A DNA stretch of 57,267 bases from Nitrospirota bacterium (GTDB taxonomy: Bacteria; Nitrospirota; Thermodesulfovibrionia; Thermodesulfovibrionales; UBA6898), in contig JACRLQ010000040.1 of NCBI GenBank assembly GCA_016215155.1, positions 1 through 57,267 of the forward strand, in the 5' to 3' direction. The stretch's first letter is position 1; every line of letters starts with the position of its first letter. Shown in pieces: positions 39,889 to 49,754 of the stretch. Made by a program: the position numbers and the translations under genes. The notes beneath the pieces were generated by a model. The model worked only from the letters and a program-made list of their open reading frames with translations, ran no database searches and was not told the origin of the DNA.

Positions 39889-42018
39889 CTAGCGCGTGAC
39901 CCTCAGGATACCCTCCATCTGCCTTATCTTTTGTATGATCATTTTCAGCTGAGCGAGGTCTTTTACCCCGATCAGGAAGGTGATGAGTCCTCTCTGGTCC
40001 GGGGTCGAGGTGGCCTCCAGATGGTTGATATTGATATTGACGGAGGATATCAGCGCGCTCAGGTTGGCCAGAATACCCGGCTTGTCAACGGTCTCCACGA
40101 CCACCCGCGCGTTGGCCAGGAAATCCCCCGACGGCTGCCAGTCGACATCAATAAGTCTGGCCTCCTCGACAACCTGTTTTTCTATGTTGGGGCATTCCCT
40201 CCGGTGGATCGTGACCCCCTTGCCGACGGTAACAAAACCGACAAGGTTATCTCCCGGGATAGGGTAGCAGCACTTTGCCGTGTGATACAGGACATCATCG
40301 ATGCCCTTGATGCTGACACCCTTATGTTCCCTGAGGGGTTTCATGGTCCTGACAGGCTCGTGATCGCCGACCGCTTTCTCAGGGACAAGACGGTTCAGTA
40401 CCTGATGAGGGGAGATCTTGCCGAAACCCACGGACACAAAGAGCTCCTCCAGCGTGCCCAGGCCGAGAGACTTCGCGACCTTCAGAATATCTTCCGACTT
40501 CATCAGCGCGTTGCTCATGTTATGTCTTCTGAGTTCGGTCTCCAGAAGCTTGATCCCCAGTTCAACACTCTGCGCCTTCTCCTCCTGTTTGATCCACTGC
40601 CTGATCCGTGTCTTGGCCCTCGTCGTCACGACGAACTTCAGCCAGTCCCTGCTGGGGCCATGGGTCTGTGAGGTAACTATCTCTATCGTGTCGCCGTTTT
40701 TGAGGTTATACCGAAGCGGCACGATCTTTCCGTTTACCTTTGCTCCGACGCACCGGTGACCGACCTGCGTATGGACCCCGTACGCAAAATCCACGGGGGT
40801 GGAGCCGACCGGCATCTCCTTTATCTCCCCCTTGGGAGTAAAGACATAGACGACTTCCGGAACGACCTCCCCTTTGACCGCCTCGAGAAAATCCATCGCA
40901 TCCGGGACATCTTTCTGGACCTGGACGAGGTCCCGCAGCCATGAGATATACTTGCTGTTTTTTTCATCCAGGTCCCCTTTCTCCTTGTATTTCCAGTGGG
41001 AGGCGATGCCCTCTTCCGCTATCCTGTGCATCTCTTCGGTCCTTATCTGGAACTCGACCCTCTCACCCTTGGGCCCTATGACCGTGGTATGGAGAGACTG
41101 GTACATATTTGACTTAGGTACTCCGATATAGTCCTTGAACCTCCCCGGAATCGGGGTCCAGAGGGAGTGGATAAGGCCCAGGATCCCGTAGCAGTTGGCC
41201 TTGGTATCGGTGAGTATCCTGAGTCCTATGACGTCATGCACCTCGTCAAATATTATCTTCTGTTTCTGCATCTTCTGGTAGATGCCGTAGAAATGCTTGA
41301 CCCGCCCTGTAACTCTGCCGGGGACCCCCTCCTCTTTGAGCTTGGCGTTGATAATGCCTATGACCTCTTTTATATAGCCCTCCTGGTCCTCCTTCCTTTT
41401 GGCGACCTTCTTTGCAAGTTCGTCATAAAGTTCAGGCATCAGGTATTTAAAGCTGAGGTCCTCAAGCTCAAGCCTGAGCCAGCCGATACCAAGCCTGTTG
41501 GCCAGGGGCGCGTAGATTTCAAGGGTCTCGGAGGCTATCCTCTGCTGCTTCGCGGCCGGCAGGAATTCAAGGGTCCGCATGTTATGAAGCCTGTCGGCGA
41601 ACTTGATAAGGATGACCCTTACGTCCTCGGACATGGCAAGGAGCATCTTCCTGAAGTTCTCCGCCTGGGCCTCCTTCTTGGTCTGGAACTCGACCTTGGA
41701 GAGCTTCGTCAGCGATTTCACGATGAACGCGATGTCCTTCCCGAAAATACCCTTGAGGTCGTCGGTCGTAGTGCCGGTGTCTTCGACCGTGTCGTGGAGA
41801 AGACCCGCGGATATCGAGGCGGTATCCATCTTCATGTCGGCAAGAATATAGGCCACGGCAAGAGGATGTTTTATATAGGGCGATCCCTCATTTCTTTTCT
41901 GGCTGCAGTGCGCCTCGCTCGAAAAATGATACGATTTCCTGAGCATATCCAGGTCGGCGTCATTTTTATACGCCTGGACCTTCTCCAAAAGACCCTTAAG
42001 GGACAACATCTCTGACAT
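39889..42018 (-). CDS. RelA/SpoT bifunctional (p)ppGpp synthetase/hydrolase
   Basis: The 709-residue protein has an HD hydrolase domain (residues about 45-145, with the pair in AGLLHDTVEDTG and KFADRLHNMRTLEF), a nucleotidyltransferase domain (about 235-345, FYGIYQKMQKQ, VHDVIGLRILTD, YQSLHTTVIGP), a TGS domain (about 385-445, VYVFTPKGEIKEMPVGSTP) and a C-terminal ACT domain (about 630-709, NININHLEATST). Both catalytic halves look intact, so it should make and degrade the alarmone. It appears to be a single-gene unit. Confidence 0.95.
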   Translation of the reverse strand: MSEMLSLKGLLEKVQAYKNDADLDMLRKSYHFSSEAHCSQKRNEGSPYIKHPLAVAYILADMKMDTASISAGLLHDTVEDTGTTTDDLKGIFGKDIAFIVKSLTKLSKVEFQTKKEAQAENFRKMLLAMSEDVRVILIKFADRLHNMRTLEFLPAAKQQRIASETLEIYAPLANRLGIGWLRLELEDLSFKYLMPELYDELAKKVAKRKEDQEGYIKEVIGIINAKLKEEGVPGRVTGRVKHFYGIYQKMQKQKIIFDEVHDVIGLRILTDTKANCYGILGLIHSLWTPIPGRFKDYIGVPKSNMYQSLHTTVIGPKGERVEFQIRTEEMHRIAEEGIASHWKYKEKGDLDEKNSKYISWLRDLVQVQKDVPDAMDFLEAVKGEVVPEVVYVFTPKGEIKEMPVGSTPVDFAYGVHTQVGHRCVGAKVNGKIVPLRYNLKNGDTIEIVTSQTHGPSRDWLKFVVTTRAKTRIRQWIKQEEKAQSVELGIKLLETELRRHNMSNALMKSEDILKVAKSLGLGTLEELFVSVGFGKISPHQVLNRLVPEKAVGDHEPVRTMKPLREHKGVSIKGIDDVLYHTAKCCYPIPGDNLVGFVTVGKGVTIHRRECPNIEKQVVEEARLIDVDWQPSGDFLANARVVVETVDKPGILANLSALISSVNININHLEATSTPDQRGLITFLIGVKDLAQLKMIIQKIRQMEGILRVTR

Positions 42019-42107
42019 AGTATATTATTATACACATATCGCGGTCTTTGCTTAAGAGAGGTGAGGGGGGTTGCTTTCGGGTCTCCGGCGTGTGATACAA
42101 TTATGCC

Positions 42108-42368
42108 ATGGACGACCGTGACCGTTCACAGGACGTGGACCAATCCGCAGAGGTTATAGATGTTCAGTTCGGCTGCTGTCAGCTCAATAAAAAACTGCTC
42201 CTGAAGTCCCTCGACTCCCTTGCGCCCGGCGGTGAAATCGGTATCCTCGCGGAGAACTCCGATGTGATGAAGGAGATGGTCCGTAAGTACGCCCGTGAAA
42301 AGGGATGCGTTATAACCGGCATATCCGACCAAAACGGAACGTCTTTAATAAAATTAAAGAAAAACTGA
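42108..42368 (+). CDS. TusA-like sulfur-carrier fold protein with altered motif
   Basis: The 86-residue protein fits the TusA/SirA fold: VIDVQFGCCQLNKKLLLKSL, then LAPGGEIGILAENSDVM and a final IKLKK strand. The CPxP motif of TusA is replaced by CCQL, leaving the key Cys followed by another Cys and no prolines. Such variants are seen in sulfur-metabolising bacteria with unknown roles. The gene is divergent from relA/spoT and converges with the next small gene. Confidence 0.55.
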   Translation: MDDRDRSQDVDQSAEVIDVQFGCCQLNKKLLLKSLDSLAPGGEIGILAENSDVMKEMVRKYAREKGCVITGISDQNGTSLIKLKKN

Positions 42369-42405
42369 CAGGGCCGGCAGCCACCCGGGAACTCACGAAA
42401 AACCT

Positions 42406-42591
42406 TCAGTGTTTCTCGCCGAAGTCCCCTTTTTCATAACAGCCCGCGGGACAGCCGCGGCACATACCGGACAGATAAGTAAGGTCTTTCTTTTTCTCCG
42501 GGGCGGAACAATGCTCAAGATGCTCCTTGGCTTCGCCTACGGCTCGCTGCCAGAGGTTGAACTTCTTTCCGCAACGGGGGCACTCTTTCAT
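42406..42591 (-). CDS. Small zinc-ribbon-like Cys-rich protein
   Basis: The 61-residue protein starts MKECPRCGKKFNLWQRAV behind GTGAGG. Cysteine pairs CPRC at residues 4-7 and a His/Cys pair (HLEHC) around 25-28 form one possible zinc site. CRGCPAGC around 44-51 adds three further cysteines. There is no signal peptide. The fold resembles small zinc-finger proteins; no function is assigned. It converges on the TusA-like gene. Confidence 0.65.
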   Translation of the reverse strand: MKECPRCGKKFNLWQRAVGEAKEHLEHCSAPEKKKDLTYLSGMCRGCPAGCYEKGDFGEKH

Positions 42592-42644
42592 GGCCGCCTC
42601 ACATCTCGTTATTATTTATTTTTAGTTTACCACAGAAAATAATC

Positions 42645-42675
42645 TTGACAAAAATATTTAAAAAGCGCTTAATAA
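42645..42675 (+). promoter_or_regulatory. Sigma-70 promoter of the putative structured RNA
   Basis: TTGACA at 42645-42650 is perfect. TTAATA (42669-42674) or TAATAA one base later lies 18-19 bases downstream. Transcription would start near 42682, with no start codon or ribosome site leading into an open frame afterwards. Confidence 0.6.
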
Positions 42676-42683
42676 AATCAGGA

Positions 42684-42840
42684 GTAAAGAGCTTACCAAA
42701 AAGTGGTGGACCTGCTCCTCTTTCTCAGCAGAAAGGTTAAGATGTCTAGGATGTAAGGTTCAGACGTAAATGTCTTTAGCTGTATGTCTCAAGATGTAGA
42801 AACCGCTGAGATAAGAGGAGGACAGGCGCCACTTTTTTTT
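42684..42840 (+). ncRNA. Putative structured non-coding RNA, about 155 nt, with terminal U-run
   Basis: AAAAAGTGGTG (42699-42709) pairs with CGCCACTTTTT near the end. CCTG pairs with CAGG, and CTCCTCTTTCTCAGC (42714-42728) pairs with GCTGAGA-T-AAGAGGAG (42805-42820) with one bulge. Two small GA bulges interrupt what is otherwise a stem of 30 base pairs. The apex of about 75 bases holds AGAC/GTCT and GGTT/AACC helices. The 3' strand runs into eight T, as in an intrinsic terminator. A promoter lies directly upstream and no reading frame exists. The closed-stem shape and size recall 6S RNA, but I cannot confirm the family. SRP RNA motifs are absent. Confidence 0.6.
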
Positions 42841-42872
42841 GCATCTTCAGACGGCGCTGCCCGGGGAATATT

Positions 42873-44609
42873 TCAGTCGCTGGGGCGCATGGCCTTGACG
42901 ACAAGCTGAATATACCGTCCACCGTTCCATTCATTTATGGACGGGGTAAAAACCGCGTCTATCCTCCCCGGAGAGTTCAGATTACCGAAAGACCCGCCCA
43001 TGTCAAAGGCTATGGAGTCTATCGCGGAAGAGTTCCGCTTCAGTCTCATCTTAAGGTGGTTGTTCCCGACTATCTTGGGATTAAGCACTTCGAGGGACTT
43101 TGAACCGAAAAGGGGCTCGGGGTTGCCATAGCCGAAAGGCTCCAGCTGGTCGAGCTCCCTGATGAGTCCATGCGTGATGTCGGACAGCATGACGTTCGCG
43201 TCGATCTCCAGAGAGGGGACCAGGTCATCTTCCGACACGCTGCTTTTGATGGTCCGCCTTATGGCGGCTTCAAACTTTTCGATATTATCAGCCCTCAGGC
43301 GGATACCGGCCGCCTGCTTATGCCCGCCAAATCCGATCAGCATGTCGCCGCAGAAGGAAAGTCCTTCGCAGATATCAAAAGAAGGGATGCTCCTTGCTGA
43401 GCCCTTCGCCACCCCGTCCTCGATATTAAAAATAAATGCCGGGCAGCAGAACTCCTCGGCGACCCGTGACGCCACTATCCCCAGAACTCCGGGATGCCAG
43501 CCGACACCTGCAAGCACGATGACTGAATCGACCTCAGCGCGGCGAATGCGCGAGAGGGCATCCTGGTATACCTCGCTTTCGATCTTCTGCCTGCTTGTGT
43601 TCAGTCCGTCAAGCCATTGACTGAGCTGCGCGGCCTCTCTTTCATCCGTCGACAGAAGGAGCCTGACCACATCGGAGGAATCACCCATGCGTCCCGCAGC
43701 GTTTATCCTCGGCACAATAGTAAAGGACAGGAGTCCCGCCCGCACCTGTCTGGACTCAAGCCCTGAAACGGCCCTTAAAGCCCTGATACCTGGCCGCTGC
43801 CTGTCATTTAAGGACTTCAGGCCTTCTTTCATGATAATCCTGTTTTCTCCGGTCAGGGGGACAACGTCAGCCACGGTGCCCAGAGCGGCAAGGTCGAACA
43901 ATGAATAAAGGTCGTCAAGGGAAAAAGAAAATCCCTCGTCTGACGCCAGCGCCTGGGCGAACTTAAAGGCGATACCCGCGCCGGAGAGGTTTATAAGCGG
44001 GGAACACGGCGTAAGCTTCGGGTTTATAACGGCGAGCGCCTCCGGCAGTTCGAACGCGGTTTGATCTTCAGGAAAGGTATCACCGAGTGTTTTTTTCCTT
44101 ATGGGCTCGTGGTGGTCTGTAATTATAACGTCTATCCCGGCGGCCTTTGCCGAGGCGGCGGCATCGAAAGAAGAAATACCGCAATCCACGGTAAGGATGA
44201 TCGAGGCGCCGGTTTTTTTTGCGAGTTCGACTGAAGGAGGGTTAAACCCGTATCCATGTTCTGCCCTTGTGGGTATGAAATATCCGGCGTCTATCCCTGA
44301 AGACCGCAGCGCATGCGCCACAATGGCCGTAGCCGTGAGGCCGTCCGTGTCGTAATCGCCATGGATGAGGACCTTCTCATTCGCGGCCCGCGCCGTCCTG
44401 ATCCTCTCCACCGCCTCCCGCATCCCCGTCATCTCAAAGGGATCGGAGAGGCCCGAAGGGGACGGGTTAAGGAAGTCGGTGATGGAAGAGGACTCTTTTA
44501 TCCCCCTGTTTACCAGCACCTGGGCAAGCACGGGCGATATCGATGAGGCCCTTGACAGATACTCGATAAACTCCGGGTTTGTCTTGTTTACAAGCCAGCG
44601 CCTGCGCAT
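42873..44609 (-). CDS. recJ: RecJ, single-strand-specific 5'-3' exonuclease
   Basis: The 578-residue protein of the DHH family has VLIHGDYDTDGLTATAIV, ILTVDCGISS, VIITDHHEP with the DHH motif, and VADVVPLTGENRIIM. The DHHA1 part has IGFGGHKQAAGIRL, and an OB-like C-terminal domain follows. It degrades single-stranded DNA from 5' ends in repair and recombination. It lies 27 bases after secF in the yajC-secDF order and is likely transcribed with it. Confidence 0.95.
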   Translation of the reverse strand: MRRRWLVNKTNPEFIEYLSRASSISPVLAQVLVNRGIKESSSITDFLNPSPSGLSDPFEMTGMREAVERIRTARAANEKVLIHGDYDTDGLTATAIVAHALRSSGIDAGYFIPTRAEHGYGFNPPSVELAKKTGASIILTVDCGISSFDAAASAKAAGIDVIITDHHEPIRKKTLGDTFPEDQTAFELPEALAVINPKLTPCSPLINLSGAGIAFKFAQALASDEGFSFSLDDLYSLFDLAALGTVADVVPLTGENRIIMKEGLKSLNDRQRPGIRALRAVSGLESRQVRAGLLSFTIVPRINAAGRMGDSSDVVRLLLSTDEREAAQLSQWLDGLNTSRQKIESEVYQDALSRIRRAEVDSVIVLAGVGWHPGVLGIVASRVAEEFCCPAFIFNIEDGVAKGSARSIPSFDICEGLSFCGDMLIGFGGHKQAAGIRLRADNIEKFEAAIRRTIKSSVSEDDLVPSLEIDANVMLSDITHGLIRELDQLEPFGYGNPEPLFGSKSLEVLNPKIVGNNHLKMRLKRNSSAIDSIAFDMGGSFGNLNSPGRIDAVFTPSINEWNGGRYIQLVVKAMRPSD

Positions 44610-44636
44610 ATTGCCGTCTTCACCGGCTTGCCGGAA

Positions 44637-45548
44637 CTATTTTTTTGATAACGGCCTGTTTCCACCCCAAAGGAGGACCACCGGGCTCGCCACAAATATG
44701 GATGAGTATGTCCCGATCGCCACACCAATGATCATGGCGAGCGCAAAGTCATGCAGGACCTCGCCCCCGAAGAAAAACAGGGCAAGAGATGAAAGGAGCA
44801 CGGTAAATGAGGTCACGATGGTCCTCGAAAGCACCTCGTTTATGCTTAAATTCATTACCACGTCCACCGGGTCTTTTATCCTGATTTTAAGGTTCTCCCT
44901 TATCCTGTCGAAGACGACGACAGTATCGGTAAGGGAATAACCGGCTATGGTGAGCAATGCCGTGATAAGGATCAGGTTTATCTCCCGGCCAAGCATATAA
45001 AAGATCCCAAGCACCGCAAGCACATCGTGGAAGGTGGCTATCGTGGCCCCGACCGCGAAATTAAACTTGAACCTTATGGCTATATAAATAAGTATGCCCA
45101 CTGTGGCAAGGGCGACCGCCATTGCCGCGTCCGCGCGCAGACGCCCGCCGACCTTCGGCCCTATCACCGTAGTCGAGTCCACCACGTATTTGTTGTCCGG
45201 GAGTTTCTTCGTTATCGCAGCCGCAATCGCATCGGAGGCATGTCCCAGTTCGGACTCGGCCTTTTTGACCCTTATAAGGACCTTATTCACGGCAGGGAAA
45301 TCCTGAAGGTCGAAGTCTTTGATCCCTCCCTCCTCAAGGGCTACCCTGACAGCGTGAAGGTCCACGGTTTTTTCGAACTTGAGCTGGATGGAGGTCCCTC
45401 CGGCAAAGTCGATCCCGAGGTTCGCCCTTCCGTTTGCCACCTGGACAATGGCGACCACCCCGATGACGGAAAGTATCCCAGAAATTATAAAGGCAAACAT
45501 CCTTTTGCCCATGAAATCTATATTGGTATTTTTAATAAGTTCTAACAT
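44637..45548 (-). CDS. secF: SecF, protein translocase subunit
   Basis: The 303-residue RND-type protein has six membrane helices, a periplasmic P1-like segment, and the SecF signatures GIDFAGGTSIQLKF, AVLGIFYMLGREINL, GYSLTDTVVVFDRIRENL and SRTIVTSFTVLLSSLALF. With SecD it uses the proton gradient to help pull preproteins through SecYEG. It lies eight bases after secD. Confidence 0.96.
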   Translation of the reverse strand: MLELIKNTNIDFMGKRMFAFIISGILSVIGVVAIVQVANGRANLGIDFAGGTSIQLKFEKTVDLHAVRVALEEGGIKDFDLQDFPAVNKVLIRVKKAESELGHASDAIAAAITKKLPDNKYVVDSTTVIGPKVGGRLRADAAMAVALATVGILIYIAIRFKFNFAVGATIATFHDVLAVLGIFYMLGREINLILITALLTIAGYSLTDTVVVFDRIRENLKIRIKDPVDVVMNLSINEVLSRTIVTSFTVLLSSLALFFFGGEVLHDFALAMIIGVAIGTYSSIFVASPVVLLWGGNRPLSKK

Positions 45549-45556
45549 CGCGCCTC

Positions 45557-47179
45557 CTATATGCTCAGCTTCTTGACGTCATGTCTTGAATTTATAAGAT
45601 CAAAAACCGCCTTGGTCCCTATAAGCGCCGTATAGAGGTTGATTATGACACCAAGACTGAGGGTGACCGCAAAGCCCTTTATCGGCCCCGTGCCGAACTG
45701 AAAAAGCACGGCCGCCGTTATCAGTGTCGTTACATGGGCATCGAATATCGTCCAGAACGCCTTCTTGTAGCCGGAGTCAACCGCCGACCGGGGCGGTTTG
45801 CCCGACCTGATCTCGTCCCTGATCCTCTCGAACATCAGGACGTTTGAGTCGACCGCCATGCCTATCGCCAGTATTATACCGGCTATACCGGGCATGCTGA
45901 GCGTTGCGTTAAGCGAGGCCATCGCGCCGAACAAAAGAATGATGTTCAATAGAAGCGCGAAATCCGCGATGACACCTGAGAGCCGGTAATAAATAATCAT
46001 GAACAGGACCACCGCGATGGTCCCTATTATGCCGGCCATCGTCCCCGCCTGAATGGAATCTTCACCAAGGGACGGCCCTACGGTGACGTTCTGGAGCATC
46101 TTAAGCGGCGCCGGAAGCGCGCCTGCCTTGAGGACTATGCTCAGGTCCTTGGCGTCATCCATGCTGAAACTTCCCGTTATCTGGGCATTGCCCCCCGCGA
46201 TTTTTTCCTGTATGACCGGCGCGGAATAGATCGTATTGTCGAGGATTATGGCAAGCCTTTTCTTTTTGTTGGCCCCGGTGATCTCCTCGAATAATTTGGC
46301 CCCCTCCGTATTGAAAGATATCGATACGTAGGGCTCGCTGAAGCGTGAGTCGAGGCTCACCTTGGCCTCGCTCAGAAGATTGCCCGTCAATGCGGCCTGT
46401 TTCTTAAGAAGGAGGGGGAACTTCGTCGCCACCCCGGTCTCCTTGTTGACCCTCTTTTCAAAAAGTATCTGGTTATCGGCCGGGACCTTGTCCGCGAACT
46501 GGGCGAGGACATTGTCCTCTTCGCCGGGGGCCACGGACTGAGGGAGTTCCGACGCCAAAGGAGACTCGTCATCGACAAGCTTGAACTCAAGCTGCGCCGT
46601 CCTGCCGACGAGGTCTATGGCCCTGCGCGGGTCCTTCACGCCGGGGAGCTGCACGACGATCTCGTTTTCGCCCTGCCTGTGAATGGTCGGCTCGGCGACA
46701 CCAAACTGGTCAACCCTGTTTCTTATCGTCTCGAGCGCCTGGTCGACGGCGTTGTCCTTTATCCGCGTCACCTCTTTTGAGGATATTTTCAGGACAAGTC
46801 CCTGGCCCGAGGAGTTAATATCCAAAACAGGATAGTTGTCTTTAAGGGCGGAGGTCATCTCCTGAGAGGTCTGGGATATCTCGATCGCCGGACCGCTTCT
46901 CTTGACCTCGGACTGAAATTTCTTTTTTGCGAATAACTCCTTGATGAGATAGACGTATCTGTCGGTCGAGGTCTCGACCGCCTTCTCCCCTTCAACCTCG
47001 AACACGAGGTGGAGGCCGCCCTGAAGGTCCAGCCCGAGTATTATCCCCTTGCTGGGCATATTGTTTTTCCACCATGCCGGCATGACCTTGAAAAGGGGTG
47101 TATTGGGCAGAAAAAAGACGACTGAAACAAGTATGGTGATCCCTATAAGCAGGAACCTCCATAAAAGATTTTTTTTCAT
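45557..47179 (-). CDS. secD: SecD, protein translocase subunit
   Basis: The 540-residue protein has an N-terminal helix, then [15 protein letters not shown] and the large periplasmic P1 domain ([35 protein letters not shown]). The membrane part has [39 protein letters not shown] and a final TALIGTKA helix. All family blocks are present. It is the partner of the SecF just downstream and follows yajC by 79 bases. Confidence 0.96.
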   Translation of the reverse strand: MKKNLLWRFLLIGITILVSVVFFLPNTPLFKVMPAWWKNNMPSKGIILGLDLQGGLHLVFEVEGEKAVETSTDRYVYLIKELFAKKKFQSEVKRSGPAIEISQTSQEMTSALKDNYPVLDINSSGQGLVLKISSKEVTRIKDNAVDQALETIRNRVDQFGVAEPTIHRQGENEIVVQLPGVKDPRRAIDLVGRTAQLEFKLVDDESPLASELPQSVAPGEEDNVLAQFADKVPADNQILFEKRVNKETGVATKFPLLLKKQAALTGNLLSEAKVSLDSRFSEPYVSISFNTEGAKLFEEITGANKKKRLAIILDNTIYSAPVIQEKIAGGNAQITGSFSMDDAKDLSIVLKAGALPAPLKMLQNVTVGPSLGEDSIQAGTMAGIIGTIAVVLFMIIYYRLSGVIADFALLLNIILLFGAMASLNATLSMPGIAGIILAIGMAVDSNVLMFERIRDEIRSGKPPRSAVDSGYKKAFWTIFDAHVTTLITAAVLFQFGTGPIKGFAVTLSLGVIINLYTALIGTKAVFDLINSRHDVKKLSI

Positions 47180-47258
47180 TGGACCTCCGATAACAGGCTT
47201 AATTTATTCTTAATGCTTTTTGGCGCAAAACCCACGAAAACCGACCGGATATGCGGGA

Positions 47259-47582
47259 CTATTCGTCTTCGGACTCTCTCAATCCGGCTATATACCCTTT
47301 GCCGAATTTTACCTTTACGTTCTCCGCGATCTTCAGGGTCACGCTCTCGGGACGCACTTCCTCGACAAGGCCGTATATGCCTCCCGAGGTGATCACCTTG
47401 TCGCCTTTTTTGATGTTCTCAAGCATCAGTTTATGCTCTTTTGCCTTCTTCTGCTGCGGCCTGATGATGAGAAAAAAGAATATCACGAATATCAGTATAA
47501 GAGGAAGAAAGCCCATTATACCACCGGCCTGTCCGCCGCCCTGTGGCGCGGGTCCCATTGCGTAAGCCAATCCAGTAAACAT
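47259..47582 (-). CDS. yajC: YajC, Sec translocase accessory subunit
   Basis: The 107-residue protein has one membrane helix (GFLPLILIFVIFFFLIIRPQQKK) followed by the YajC cytoplasmic domain (MLENIKKGDKVITSGGIYGLV, VTLKIAENVKVKF). The ribosome site GAGGAGGTAA is strong. yajC-secD-secF order is the standard arrangement. Confidence 0.95.
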   Translation of the reverse strand: MFTGLAYAMGPAPQGGGQAGGIMGFLPLILIFVIFFFLIIRPQQKKAKEHKLMLENIKKGDKVITSGGIYGLVEEVRPESVTLKIAENVKVKFGKGYIAGLRESEDE

Positions 47583-47761
47583 AAGTTACCTCCTCAGGTT
47601 AAAAATTAATTAGATACTATACCCTCTTTAAGGCTTTTTTGGCAAGATTTGAACGTTTTTCCCCTGCTCCTTTTAATGATTTGCCCGAAGTCCCGCTCAC
47701 ACCGCCCTGCGTGGGCGGGCTTCCGATAGAGACGCGCCCCTCCGGTCTGTTAAAATAGAAA

Positions 47762-49720
47762 ATGAAAAAGTATCTTCTCCACAGGGGACCTTCCTCCTTT
47801 AACGTCGACTATGAAAATGATCTGAACCCTGAACAGTATGCCGCGGTGATGCACGGCGACGGTCCCGCGCTTGTTCTGGCAGGGGCGGGCACCGGGAAGA
47901 CGAGGGTCGTTACATACCGGGTAGCCAGGCTGCTGGAGTCCGGGACTCCGCCCGAAAATATTCTCCTTCTGACTTTCACCAACAAGGCCGCAAAAGAGAT
48001 GATGCGGAGGGCGGAGGGCCTTATCGGCAGAAATACCTCGGGACTGTTCGGAGGCACTTTCCATCACATAGCGAACCTAATACTCAGACAGCACTACGCT
48101 GCCGCGGGCTACAGACAGGGGTTTTCGATCCTGGACAGGGAAGACTCAAGGGAGCTGATAGAGTCCTCGGCGGCCGACATCTATAAAAAAGACTCGCTGC
48201 TTCCGAAGGGTCCGGTGCTCCTTGAGATCACGAGTCTTTCAAAAAATACGGGGCTTGCCGTCGAGACGGTCGTCCTTCGCAGGTTCCCCCATTTTGTGAA
48301 CATGCTTGATGAGATCGGAAGAATAACCGCGCATTATGAAGACAAGAAGCTGAGGCTGAACCTGATGGACTTCGACGACCTGCTCCTTAAATGGAAACAG
48401 GTACTCTCCGAAAATGACTCTATCCGGGAATTTTACTCGCTTAAGTTCAGATATCTTCTCGTCGATGAATATCAGGACACAAACAGGCTCCAGTCCGACA
48501 TAATCGACCTGTGCGCGGGGGCGACGAAGGACCTTATGGTCGTCGGGGACGACGCGCAGTCCATCTATTCTTTCAGGGGCGCCGATTTCCAGAATATTCT
48601 GAGGTTCCCCGAGCGCTATCAGAACACCTCGATCTTCAAGCTTACCACGAACTACCGCTCCACCCCGGAGATACTTAATCTCGCCAATATGATCATCTCA
48701 AAAAATAAAAACCAGTTCGAAAAGCAGCTGCGGTCGGTCATGAAATCCGGCGAGCTCCCCGAGGTCGTCCCGCTCAGGGACGTCTTCCAGGAGGCCGAAT
48801 TCGTGTCCTCCGTAATTATGGACATGCGCGCCGAAGGGACGTCCCTGGAGGAGATCGCGGTCCTCTACAGGTCGCACTACCAGTCCATGCCTCTTCAGAT
48901 GGAATTCCAGCGCCGGGGGATCCCGTTTGAGATCAGGTCGGGGCTCAAGTTTTTCGAACAGGCCCATATCAAGGACATACTCTCCTATCTGAAGGTCATC
49001 ATAAATCCCTTCGATGAGATAAGCTGGAAGCGCATACTGAAGCTCATCCGGGGCATAGGCAACATATCCGCCGGCAGGATCTGGAACTTCATCCGGACGG
49101 CCGCAAACCCTCTGGATGCCGTAAACGACGCCCAAAAACATGTCTCAAAAAAGTCCATTGAGGGCATCGGACGTTTTCTCGATATCGTAAGAGACCTGAG
49201 GGACGAGAAATATCTCACAGCGCCTTCCGGGGCGATAGACCATATCTTACGAAACGGTTATGAAGACCACCTGTATAACAACTATCCAAATGCCGAGGCC
49301 CGCATCGAGGACATCGAACAGCTGATACGTTTCGCCCAGAGGTACGACTCACTGGAGACGCTGATAAGCGACCTGGCGCTGCAGGGGATCTCCGACCCTG
49401 AAGACTCAGGGAGCGTGCTGCCGGAAGAAAAGGTCATACTCACCAGCGTACACCAGGCAAAGGGACTCGAGTGGGAACGGGTGTTTATAATAGGGATGAA
49501 TGACGGGCGGTTCCCCTCGTCCAAAGCCCTCAAAAGCGACGAGGAAGAGGAGGAGAGGAGGCTTTTCTATGTCGCCGCGACAAGGGCGCGCAATTCCCTC
49601 TGCCTCTGCTACCCCGTCTCATCGGATGACTGGGACACCATCGGGCTCCTCAGGCCGTCGAGGTTCCTAAGGGAACTCCCTGCCGGTTCTTTTGAGGAGA
49701 TCAGGGTGGAGGTAGTATAA
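47762..49720 (+). CDS. UvrD/PcrA/Rep-type superfamily 1 DNA helicase
   Basis: The 652-residue helicase has motif I LAGAGTGKTRVVTYR, motif II LLVDEYQDTNRLQ, motif III VGDDAQSIYSFRGAD, motif IV NYRSTPEIL, motif V TSVHQAKGLEWERVFIIG and motif VI ERRLFYVAATRAR. It begins DLNPEQYAAVMHGDGPALV, as PcrA/UvrD do. The family moves 3' to 5' on DNA in repair and replication restart. It is shorter than UvrD and lacks the long C-terminal tail, closer to Rep or short PcrA. It starts 180 bases upstream of yajC in the other direction. Confidence 0.92.
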   Translation: MKKYLLHRGPSSFNVDYENDLNPEQYAAVMHGDGPALVLAGAGTGKTRVVTYRVARLLESGTPPENILLLTFTNKAAKEMMRRAEGLIGRNTSGLFGGTFHHIANLILRQHYAAAGYRQGFSILDREDSRELIESSAADIYKKDSLLPKGPVLLEITSLSKNTGLAVETVVLRRFPHFVNMLDEIGRITAHYEDKKLRLNLMDFDDLLLKWKQVLSENDSIREFYSLKFRYLLVDEYQDTNRLQSDIIDLCAGATKDLMVVGDDAQSIYSFRGADFQNILRFPERYQNTSIFKLTTNYRSTPEILNLANMIISKNKNQFEKQLRSVMKSGELPEVVPLRDVFQEAEFVSSVIMDMRAEGTSLEEIAVLYRSHYQSMPLQMEFQRRGIPFEIRSGLKFFEQAHIKDILSYLKVIINPFDEISWKRILKLIRGIGNISAGRIWNFIRTAANPLDAVNDAQKHVSKKSIEGIGRFLDIVRDLRDEKYLTAPSGAIDHILRNGYEDHLYNNYPNAEARIEDIEQLIRFAQRYDSLETLISDLALQGISDPEDSGSVLPEEKVILTSVHQAKGLEWERVFIIGMNDGRFPSSKALKSDEEEEERRLFYVAATRARNSLCLCYPVSSDDWDTIGLLRPSRFLRELPAGSFEEIRVEVV

Positions 49721-49754
49721 TACAGATAATGTCTGCTATCATCTTGACCAGGAA

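Noticed and set aside
41167-42015. Long open frame on the + strand opposite relA/spoT
   Set aside because: It mirrors the conserved RelA/SpoT gene, has no family likeness and no ribosome site.
42684-42840. Naming the structured RNA as 6S RNA, SRP RNA or tmRNA
   Set aside because: The SRP tetraloop motif and tmRNA ends are absent, and the 6S central bubble cannot be recognised with certainty by eye, so it is left unnamed.
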